A stretch of 44,389 nucleotides of DNA, from NCBI GenBank assembly GCA_023150805.1, contig JAKLKF010000059.1, positions 1 through 44,389 on the forward strand, in the 5' to 3' direction. Source of the stretch: Myxococcota bacterium. GTDB lineage: Bacteria > Myxococcota_A > UBA796 > UBA2385. The first letter of the stretch is position 1. Each line of letters opens with the position of its first letter. A program made the translations under genes and the position numbers. Below are positions 37,468-44,389 of the stretch, piece after piece. Below the pieces are notes generated by a model. The model worked only from the letters and a program-made list of their open reading frames with translations. It was not told the DNA's origin and ran no database searches.

Positions 37468-37544
37468 CGGAGCTCCGAGGGTGCGCAAGGATAGCCTCTC
37501 GCCATGCGGCCGCCACCCGGAGGCCCGCATGCGGCGCGGCAGGT

Positions 37545-37562
37545 GGCCGGATAGGTCCGGCC
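37545..37562. promoter_or_regulatory. Inverted repeat upstream of the NtrC-type regulator
   Basis: GGCCGGA-TAGG-TCCGGCC is a perfect 7-bp inverted repeat 110 bp before the ATG at 37672, in the 204-bp divergent gap with tlpA. The similar CCGGATAGATCC precedes the K+ channel gene at about 431. A 10-bp palindrome CCGCATGCGG lies at 37525-37534, and a possible tlpA -10 (TATCCT, minus strand) at 37488-37493. Confidence 0.4.
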
Positions 37563-37671
37563 CGCCGTGGTCATCGGCCACGTCGTCCTCCCATCGACCC
37601 CTGGTCCGGGGGCCGGCTTCCGCGACCAAGCGCGGCGCGCCCGGCCCCCCTTCGACGCCGCGGAGCCCTCG

Positions 37672-39066
<1,395 letters not shown>

Positions 39067-39091
39067 GGTGGCCCTCCCGCGCCGCGTCGCC

Positions 39092-39120
39092 TTGACCGGC
39101 CCCGCCCTCGCCCGTACGCT
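39092..39120 (+). promoter_or_regulatory. Sigma-70-type promoter
   Basis: TTGACC, 17 bp, TACGCT: a good housekeeping promoter with optimal spacing, ending 29 bp before the ATG at 39150. Confidence 0.6.
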
Positions 39121-39149
39121 GCGACCTCCCCTCGCCCTCCCCTGGCACC

Positions 39150-40214
39150 ATGCTCCCGCTGCCCCTGCTCGCCCTGGTGACCACCGCCCACGCCGCGGAC
39201 GTCACGGCCATGCCCGCCCCCTTCCGTGGCCTGGCCACCCTGGAGTACCGGGTCGAGGGGGACGCCGCGCGCCTGGTCGAGGGGGACACCCAGGTCGGCG
39301 CCCGCCAGGAGCGGCTGCACACCCTGGCGCTGCAGGGCGCCTTCTCCGTGTGGCGGGGGATCAGCCTGGCGGTGGACCTGCCGGTCGCCCTGGACCAGCG
39401 CCTGGTGTGGTCGCAGGCCCGGGAGATGGCCTTCGACCCGACCCTGGGCGCGGGCAGCATGGTCGGGGCGGCCGCCCTGGAGCCGCCCCCCGTCGAGCAG
39501 GGCGGCGGCCTGCTGGGGCCGACCTTCGCCCTGCAGCTGACCCCCTTCAACGCCGAGCACCCGGGCAAGCGCCGCGCCGACCGCACGACCTGGCTGGTGG
39601 AGGCGGGCTACCGCCTGCAGGACAAGTCGAGCTGGTGGCAGGAGAAGCAGGACGGCAGCCGCGGGGCCGGCCCCGGCGCCGACGCGGTCCACCTGCGCAC
39701 GGCCTTCAGCACGCTGGCGGACACCTCGCGGCCCTACCTGGAGGTCGCCTTCGACAAGGCGCTCACCGTCCCGACCAACCTGCGCGCCGAGGACGGCAGC
39801 GTCGTCTCGCAGGGGGCGCAGGTCCGCCCGGCCAGCACCCTGGACCTGCGGGTCGGGGCCGAGGTGCCGGTCCTGGCGCGGCAGGACACCGAGGTCGCGC
39901 TCGACCTGCGCACCCGCTTCGGCTACCGCACCTGGCAGGACATCCCCAGCGGGCTGTACCTGGCCGACGTGCTGGCCGCCTCGCGCGAGGTGCTGGTCAC
40001 CCAGGGCGAGGCGGTGCACGCGTTGGCGGGCCTGGGCGTGCAGGTCCGGCGCGCCGGCCTGGTCGACGTGCTGGTCGGCGGCGACCTGGGCGCCCAGACG
40101 CCCTACCGGGTCGAGCACCCCTACGCCGTGCGCACCGACCTGCCGACGCTGACCTGGGACGCGGGCCTGGCGGTGCGGGTCTGGATCGACGATCCCCTGC
40201 TGGGCACGGACTGA
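39150..40214 (+). CDS. Exported beta-strand-rich protein, probable outer-membrane protein
   Basis: The 354-residue protein has a short signal peptide (MLPLPLLALVTTAHA) and alternating amphipathic strands (GLATLEYRVEG, HTLALQGAFSVWRGISLAVDLPVAL, LLGPTFALQLTPF, TTWLVEAGYRLQ, LRTAFSTLADTSRPYLEVAFDKAL, TLDLRVGAEVPVL, TEVALDLRTRFGYRTW, VHALAGLGVQVR). It looks like the barrel of the transporter-like proteins seen before OmpA domains in myxobacteria, but no OmpA domain is present. No family name is certain. Its own promoter separates it from the regulator gene upstream; it converges on rsmI. Confidence 0.72.
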   Translation: MLPLPLLALVTTAHAADVTAMPAPFRGLATLEYRVEGDAARLVEGDTQVGARQERLHTLALQGAFSVWRGISLAVDLPVALDQRLVWSQAREMAFDPTLGAGSMVGAAALEPPPVEQGGGLLGPTFALQLTPFNAEHPGKRRADRTTWLVEAGYRLQDKSSWWQEKQDGSRGAGPGADAVHLRTAFSTLADTSRPYLEVAFDKALTVPTNLRAEDGSVVSQGAQVRPASTLDLRVGAEVPVLARQDTEVALDLRTRFGYRTWQDIPSGLYLADVLAASREVLVTQGEAVHALAGLGVQVRRAGLVDVLVGGDLGAQTPYRVEHPYAVRTDLPTLTWDAGLAVRVWIDDPLLGTD

Positions 40215-40223
40215 GCCGGCGGC

Positions 40224-41045
40224 TCAGCCCTCGCCGGGGTTCGCCAGCTCCCGCTCCAGCGCCAGCAGCCGCTGGTAGGCGTCGCGACGGGGGATGCCCC
40301 AGCGCGCGGCCAGCGCGTCGGCGATGCCCTTCAGCGAGCCGTCCTCCCGCTCGACCGGGGCCGGGGCGGCCACCGGCGCGCCGGGGCCGACGACGACGAC
40401 GGCCTCGCCGGGCCAGTCGTCCGTGGGCAGGGTGGGCAGGGGCCCGCGGATCACCTGCTCGTGCAGCTTGGTCAGCTCGCGGCAGATCGCCGCCTCGCGG
40501 TCGGGCAGCAGGCGGGCCAGGTCGGCGACCAGCGCGCCCAGGCGACGCCCGGACTCGAGCAGCACCAGGGTGCCCGGCAGGCGGCTGGCCTCCTCGACGA
40601 ACTGCTGGCGGGCGGAGGGCTTGCGAGGGGGGAAGCCCAGGAAGTGGAAGGGCGTCCCGGGCAGGCCGCAGACGGAGAGCGCCGCGGCCACCGAGGAGGG
40701 GCCGGGCACCGCGACCACCTGCAGGCCGGCCCGCAGCGCGGCCTGCACCAGGTGGCCGCCGGGATCGGAGATCGCCGGGGTGCCGGCGTCGCTGACCAGC
40801 ACGACCGTCCGCCCCTCGCGCAGCCGGCCCACGACCGCGGTCGCCAGCCCCTCCTCGACGTGCGCGTCGCAGCGCCACAGGGTCGGGGTCGGCAGGCCGA
40901 CCGCGGCCAGCAGGCGCCGGGTCTGGCGCGTGTCCTCGCAGAGGACCAGCTCGGCGTCCGCCAGCGCCTGCCGCGCGCGCGGGGAGAGATCCCCCAGGTT
41001 GCCGATGGGGGTGGCGAGCACGACGAGCGGGGTGGGCTCAGGCAT
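40224..41045 (-). CDS. rsmI: 16S rRNA (cytidine1402-2'-O)-methyltransferase
   Basis: The 273-residue SAM-dependent tetrapyrrole-methylase-fold enzyme 2'-O-methylates C1402 in the decoding centre of 16S rRNA. Motifs are LVVLATPIGNLGDLSPRA, ELVLCEDTRQTRRLL, VVLVSDAGTPAISDPG, VVAVPGPSSVAAALSVCGLP, FHFLGFPPRK, LVLLESGRRLGA and CRELTKLHEQ. The C-terminal GIADALAARWGIPRRDAYQRLL is the usual small helical tail. ATG at 41045 overlaps the 3' end of yraN, so it is the last gene of the translation cluster. Confidence 0.95.
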   Translation of the reverse strand: MPEPTPLVVLATPIGNLGDLSPRARQALADAELVLCEDTRQTRRLLAAVGLPTPTLWRCDAHVEEGLATAVVGRLREGRTVVLVSDAGTPAISDPGGHLVQAALRAGLQVVAVPGPSSVAAALSVCGLPGTPFHFLGFPPRKPSARQQFVEEASRLPGTLVLLESGRRLGALVADLARLLPDREAAICRELTKLHEQVIRGPLPTLPTDDWPGEAVVVVGPGAPVAAPAPVEREDGSLKGIADALAARWGIPRRDAYQRLLALERELANPGEG

Positions 41046-41448
41046 CGAAGGCGTCGTCCAGCCACTCGACGAGCAGGCCCGCGGGGTCGAGGCCTTGCAG
41101 CTCGGCCGAGGGCAGGTGCACCAGGGCCACCGTGAAGCAGACCTCGTCCACCAGGTCCTCCCACTGGGCCAGGAAGGCCTGGGCCGCGCCGCGCAGCCGC
41201 CGGCGCTTGCCGGCGTCGATGGCCTCCAGCCCGACCGGGTCGTCGGGCGCGCGCGCCTTGACCTCGACCATGCGCAGCCGGCCGTGCCGTGCGACGACGA
41301 GGTCGAGCTCTCCGCCGCCGCCACGCCAGTTGCGGGCGAGGATCTCCCAGCCGCCGGCGACGAGCCGCTCGGCGACCAGCCGCTCGGCGAGCGCACCCTG
41401 GGCAAGCGCCCGTCGGCGCACCTCGACCGGATCGTCCGGGTCGGGCAC
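41038..41448 (-). CDS. yraN: YraN/UPF0102 family nuclease-fold protein
   Basis: The 136-residue protein has an endonuclease-like fold of the UPF0102 family. The conserved order is GALAERLVAERLVAGGWEILARNWR, GGGELDLVVARHG (catalytic-type ELD) and LRMVEVKARAPD (the EVK strand), then a helical end. The function is unsettled; a role in DNA processing is suspected. The GTG at 41448 lies 24 bp after rplS; other upstream starts are possible. It overlaps rsmI by 8 bp. Confidence 0.85.
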   Translation of the reverse strand: MPDPDDPVEVRRRALAQGALAERLVAERLVAGGWEILARNWRGGGGELDLVVARHGRLRMVEVKARAPDDPVGLEAIDAGKRRRLRGAAQAFLAQWEDLVDEVCFTVALVHLPSAELQGLDPAGLLVEWLDDAFDA

Positions 41449-41471
41449 GCCAGGTCGTCGCGGGCCCGGGA

Positions 41472-41828
41472 TCAGCGCAGCAGGGAGCCGCGGATCTCCT
41501 TGAGGCGCGCGCTCTTGCCGCGCCGATCCCGCAGGAAGTACAGCTTGGAGCGACGCACGGCGTGCCGGCTCTTGACCTCGACCTTGTCGACGTTGGGGCT
41601 GTAGAGCGGGAAGACGCGCTCCACGCCGACGTTGTACGAGACCTTGCGCACCGTGAAGGTGCTGCTGGCGCCGGCCTTGTGGATCGCGATCACCGCGCCC
41701 TCGAACACCTGGATGCGGCTCTTGGTGCCCTCCACGATGCGCACGTGCACGCGCACGGTGTCGCCGACCTTCATGTCCAGGTCGCGCTGCGGCAGGTCCA
41801 GGGTCTTCTCGATGCTGGCGATGTCCAT
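41472..41828 (-). CDS. rplS: 50S ribosomal protein L19
   Basis: The 118-residue L19 lies at the 30S-50S interface. Clear motifs are [85 protein letters not shown]. Length and ends are normal. It follows trmD after 92 bp, which show nothing of note. Confidence 0.97.
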   Translation of the reverse strand: MDIASIEKTLDLPQRDLDMKVGDTVRVHVRIVEGTKSRIQVFEGAVIAIHKAGASSTFTVRKVSYNVGVERVFPLYSPNVDKVEVKSRHAVRRSKLYFLRDRRGKSARLKEIRGSLLR

Positions 41829-41920
41829 GGGATTCCTCGAAGGCAGGGCCACGCCGTGACGCGCGGCGAACCGGCGCCACCTACCCGGGCCCGGCACCTC
41901 GCGCAAGGCGGACCGCGCCG

Positions 41921-42625
41921 TCAGTCCGGGTCCTCCGGCGGCCGGGCCAGCAGGTCGGGGCGCCAGCGGCGCGTCAGCGCCAACGCCTGCTCGTGTCGCC
42001 AGGCCTCCACCCGCCCGTGGTGACCCGACAGCAGCACGTCGGGGACCTCCCAGCCGCGGTACTCCCGGGGCCGGGTGTACTGCGGTGCCTCCAGCAGGAC
42101 GCGCCCGTCCTCCCGCGGCGTGAAGCTCTCGACGCCCAGGCTGTCGGGGTTGCCCAGCACCCCGGGCACCTGGCGGGCGACGGCGTCCAGGACGACCAGG
42201 GCCGCCAGCTCGCCGCCCGTGAGGACGTAGTCGCCGATGCTCAGCGCCTCGTCGACCAGGTGCTCCCGCACCCGGGCGTCCACGCCTTCGTAGTGGCCAC
42301 AGACCAGCACGAGCTGCGACAGCCTGGCCAGGCGCAGCGCGTCGCGCTGGGTGAAGGTCGGCGCCACCGGGTCGAGCAGGACCACCCGGGCCCCCTCCTG
42401 GCGCACGGCGGCGATCCCGCGGTCGACCACGTCGACCTTCATGACCATGCCGCTGCCCCCGCCGTAGGGCGCGTCGTCGGCCTGCTTGTGCCGCCCCTCG
42501 GCCCAGGTCCGCAGGTCGTGCACGCGCACGTCGAGCAGGCCGGCGGCGCGCGCCCGGCCGATGATCGAGCCGCTGACCGGGCCCAGGCATAGCTCGGGGT
42601 GCAGGGTCAGCAGGTCGAAGCGCAT
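41921..42625 (-). CDS. trmD: tRNA (guanine37-N1)-methyltransferase
   Basis: The 234-residue trefoil-knot SPOUT methyltransferase makes m1G37 in tRNA and prevents +1 frameshifting. Landmarks are [77 protein letters not shown] and [17 protein letters not shown]. Length is typical. It begins 6 bp after rimM. Confidence 0.97.
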   Translation of the reverse strand: MRFDLLTLHPELCLGPVSGSIIGRARAAGLLDVRVHDLRTWAEGRHKQADDAPYGGGSGMVMKVDVVDRGIAAVRQEGARVVLLDPVAPTFTQRDALRLARLSQLVLVCGHYEGVDARVREHLVDEALSIGDYVLTGGELAALVVLDAVARQVPGVLGNPDSLGVESFTPREDGRVLLEAPQYTRPREYRGWEVPDVLLSGHHGRVEAWRHEQALALTRRWRPDLLARPPEDPD

Positions 42626-42631
42626 CGGACC

Positions 42632-43180
42632 CTACACCGGCGGCTGGTCGTCGACGGCGTCCTCGGTGACCACCACCTCGCCGCCGGCGCCGACGCGGAC
42701 CTGGACCAGGTTGCGCAGCAGGACGGGCAGCACGCGCTCGCCAGCCGGGCCGCGCAGCAGCCACACGTCCACCTCGCCCGTGTCGTGGATCTCGGCGATC
42801 CGCCCCAGCGCGCGGCCGCCCTCGGTGCGCACCGGCAGGCCCAGCAGGTCGCGGTGGTACCAGCTCCCGGCCTCGGTCGGCGGCAACGCCGCGGGCGGTA
42901 CGACCAGCTCCCACCCCTCCCACGCGCGGGCCTGGTCGCGATCGTGCACCCCCTCGATCTCGGCCAGGATGCGCTGCCCCGCGCCGCTGCGCAGGGTGAT
43001 CGCCAGGTCGCGCCGCTGCCCCTCGGGACCGACGAGCATCACGCGCTCCAGGCGGTCGACCAGGTCGGAGGCCGGGTTGTAGAGGAAGACCTTGACCTCG
43101 CCGCGCACGCCATGCACGCCCGAGACGGTGCCCAGGCGGACGTCGTCGGCGAGGAAGCGCGGGTCAGGGCGCCGGGCCAC
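42632..43180 (-). CDS. rimM: Ribosome maturation factor RimM
   Basis: The 182-residue 16S rRNA-processing factor helps assemble the 30S head with S19. The N-terminal domain has [20 protein letters not shown] and the PRC-barrel has [33 protein letters not shown] and [19 protein letters not shown]. The start is GTG at 43180, 9 bp after the KH-protein gene. Confidence 0.94.
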   Translation of the reverse strand: MARRPDPRFLADDVRLGTVSGVHGVRGEVKVFLYNPASDLVDRLERVMLVGPEGQRRDLAITLRSGAGQRILAEIEGVHDRDQARAWEGWELVVPPAALPPTEAGSWYHRDLLGLPVRTEGGRALGRIAEIHDTGEVDVWLLRGPAGERVLPVLLRNLVQVRVGAGGEVVVTEDAVDDQPPV

Positions 43181-43189
43181 GGCGCGCCG

Positions 43190-43438
43190 CTACTCCTCGT
43201 CGGAGGCGGAGGACGGACCGCGCAGGTCCAGCACGGCCTTCTGGCGCCCCGAGGAGGCCGAGAGCACCGCCTGCACCGACCCGAGCAGGGCGCGGTCGTG
43301 CGCCAGCAGCCGCTGCCGGTCGTCCTCGGCCACGTCGACCTCGAAGAGCTGGGAGGCGCTGCCCTCGACCACGCTCACCGAGACCTGGTCGGGGTGGGCC
43401 ACCACCGACTTCAGCGCGAACTCGACGAGCTCCCGCAC
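43190..43438 (-). CDS. khpA: KhpA-like KH-domain protein lacking the GXXG loop
   Basis: The 82-residue protein occupies the khpA position between rpsP and rimM. Its N-terminus, VRELVEFALKSVVAHPDQVSVSVVEG, matches KhpA, and the last part, VQAVLSASSGRQKAVLDL, aligns with the final helix and strand. The segment where KhpA has VGRVIGKxGR reads RQRLLAHDRA, so the GXXG RNA-binding loop is absent. KhpA normally binds RNA with KhpB; this one may bind weakly or serve another purpose. GTG start at 43438, 4 bp after rpsP. Confidence 0.85.
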   Translation of the reverse strand: MRELVEFALKSVVAHPDQVSVSVVEGSASQLFEVDVAEDDRQRLLAHDRALLGSVQAVLSASSGRQKAVLDLRGPSSASDEE

Positions 43439-43442
43439 GGGC

Positions 43443-43697
43443 TCAGCCCTCGGCCGAGGCGGACTCGCGCGCCTTCTTGATCAGCGCGGCGACCGTGTCG
43501 GAGGGCTGGGCGCCGACGCCGAGCCAGTAGTCCACGCGGGCCATGTCGACCTTGAGCACGACGGGGTCGGGCACCGGGTCGTAGTGGCCGAGCATCTCGA
43601 GGTGACGGCCGTCGCGGGGCGAGCGGGAGTCGGCGGCGACGATGCGGTAGTAGGGGCGCTTCTTGCGGCCGAAGCGGGTCAGGCGGAGGCGGACCAT
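43443..43697 (-). CDS. rpsP: 30S ribosomal protein S16
   Basis: The 84-residue S16 begins MVRLRLTRFGRKKRPYYRIV and contains ADSRSPRDGRHLEMLGHYDP and ARVDYWLGVGAQPSDTV. Length and ends are normal. It is first in the translation cluster, behind the promoter at 43759-43787. Confidence 0.97.
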   Translation of the reverse strand: MVRLRLTRFGRKKRPYYRIVAADSRSPRDGRHLEMLGHYDPVPDPVVLKVDMARVDYWLGVGAQPSDTVAALIKKARESASAEG

Positions 43698-43758
43698 CTT
43701 GATTGCTCCAGGCCATCGAACAGGCGACGGCGCACAGGCAGGAGGGGTGAACCGGCTG

Positions 43759-43787
43759 TGTCTATTGGATGTGGCGCGGCCCGTCAA
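43759..43787 (-). promoter_or_regulatory. Sigma-70-type promoter of the rpsP cluster
   Basis: Read leftwards: TTGACG, 17 bp, TAGACA, ending 61 bp before the rpsP ATG. The -35 matches 5 of 6 bases. It should drive rpsP to rsmI. Confidence 0.6.
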
Positions 43788-43817
43788 CCCGGAGGAGGCC
43801 GGCCGCGCGGGCCGACG

Positions 43818-43837
43818 CCGGCCCGTCACAGGGCCGG
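43818..43837 (-). terminator. Hairpin spanning the lhr stop codon
   Basis: CCGGCCC and GGGCCGG arms pair perfectly over 7 bp around a six-base loop that contains the TGA stop. No T-run follows. It is either a terminator isolating lhr from rpsP or a structure at the gene end. Confidence 0.4.
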
Positions 43838-44389
43838 GTCGAGGACCAGCTCCCCCGCGGACCGCCGCATGCCCGCCGCCTCCAGGGCCGCGGAGGCGGC
43901 CGCCTGCAGCGCCGGCTCGCCGTCCACGCGCTCCACGCGCAGCCCCCGCAGCCCGCAGGCGCCCAGGTGCGCCGAGAGGACCGAGACGGCCCGTCGGGCG
44001 AGGTCGGGCTCGCTGGCCGGCGCGAAGCTGACCAGCGCGCGCCCCCCCGCCTCTACAAAGAGCACCGGCGCGCCGTCGGCCAGGACCACGGTCGCCCCGG
44101 AGGCGCGGCGAGGCACGGCACTGCCGCCCGGCGCGGGCCAGGGCAGGACGGCCCCCCAGGGCACGGCCGGGTCGACCGCGGCGAGCGCGACGACCCCCGC
44201 GCCCTCCCGCCCGGCCCCGGCGAGCTCCGGCGCCGCCTGGCGCAGCGACCGCAGCCGCTCCACCGCCCCCGGCAGCCCCACCTGCTGGCCGTCCAGGCCC
44301 TCGACCTGGGGGCCCCGCCGGACCCGCCCCCCCTCCTCCATGGCGCCGAGCACCGGCGCCACCGCCGACCACCCGCCGGGCAGGCCCTC
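43826..44389 (-). CDS. lhr: ATP-dependent helicase Lhr, C-terminal part (5' end outside window)
   Basis: The open 188 codons read leftwards from the window edge without a start. The sequence EGLPGGWSAVAPVLGAMEEGGRVRRG, QQVGLPGAVERLR, WGAVLPWP, GATVVLADGAPVLFVEAGGRALVSF and a C-terminal GLRVERVDGEP and RRSAGELVLDPAL matches the C-terminal region of long Lhr (Lhr-Core plus Lhr-CTD) superfamily 2 DNA repair helicases. The N-terminal helicase motifs lie beyond the window. The gene is co-oriented with the rpsP cluster. Confidence 0.85.
   Translation of the reverse strand, partial: EGLPGGWSAVAPVLGAMEEGGRVRRGPQVEGLDGQQVGLPGAVERLRSLRQAAPELAGAGREGAGVVALAAVDPAVPWGAVLPWPAPGGSAVPRRASGATVVLADGAPVLFVEAGGRALVSFAPASEPDLARRAVSVLSAHLGACGLRGLRVERVDGEPALQAAASAALEAAGMRRSAGELVLDPAL

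Overview
The window is very GC-rich bacterial chromosome. It is dense with genes, and many starts are GTG or overlap the preceding stop (GTGA). Exported lipoproteins with long Asp-Gly-Gly linkers, an FG-GAP surface lipoprotein, an AgmX/PglI-type C-terminal domain, a sigma-54 activator together with a good -24/-12 promoter, tandem ArsA-like ATPases and a DUF6029-like outer-membrane protein suggest a myxobacterium (Myxococcota, formerly Deltaproteobacteria) or a close relative. This is inference from gene content; there is no rRNA or tRNA gene here.

Layout. 1-406: two truncated genes joined head to head (a BrxL/Lon-like C-terminus and an AgmX-like C-terminus). 446-4057: a K+ channel with an RCK domain, a class I aminotransferase and a wax-ester synthase/DGAT. 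4182-9489: an export cluster of four lipoproteins and a secreted glycerophosphodiesterase; three lipoproteins share repeat-encoded Asp-Gly-Gly linkers, and the first gene follows a sigma-54 promoter. 9554-15452: two LysR/oxidoreductase divergons flanking an orphan phage-type contractile tail sheath gene. 15552-18952: a small membrane protein, a 13-bp tandem repeat and PEP carboxylase. 18996-21721: a graveyard holding a fragmented M1-peptidase-like gene, a broken yhcG (DUF1016) nuclease and a broken tyrosine recombinase. 21815-23952: a membrane protein and a sulfatase-like hydrolase whose nucleophile position is Thr. 24093-29975: glycine cleavage (gcvT-gcvH facing gcvP), a 60-bp hairpin repeat array, folD and an FmdB-type zinc ribbon. 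30076-32992: a lipase and two ArsA-like ATPases. 33041-37467: a VWA-like lipoprotein, a protein with two discoidin-like domains, and a tlpA/DUF6029-like pair. 37672-40214: an NtrC-type regulator and an outer-membrane protein. 40224-44389: the translation cluster rpsP-khpA-rimM-trmD-rplS-yraN-rsmI, preceded by the C-terminus of Lhr helicase.

How the genes fit together. The Gcv proteins and FolD form a one-carbon module (glycine to methylene-THF to formyl-THF). The rpsP-to-rsmI block is the classic ribosome and RNA-modification cluster, but its KhpA lacks the GXXG loop. Much of the rest encodes envelope proteins. No single complete new system is obvious. The points most worth following up are the orphan tail sheath with an operator-like palindrome, the remnants interrupted by TAG codons, the KhpA without GXXG, the sigma-54-driven Cys-rich lipoprotein, and two unrelated tandem repeat families at gene 3' ends.
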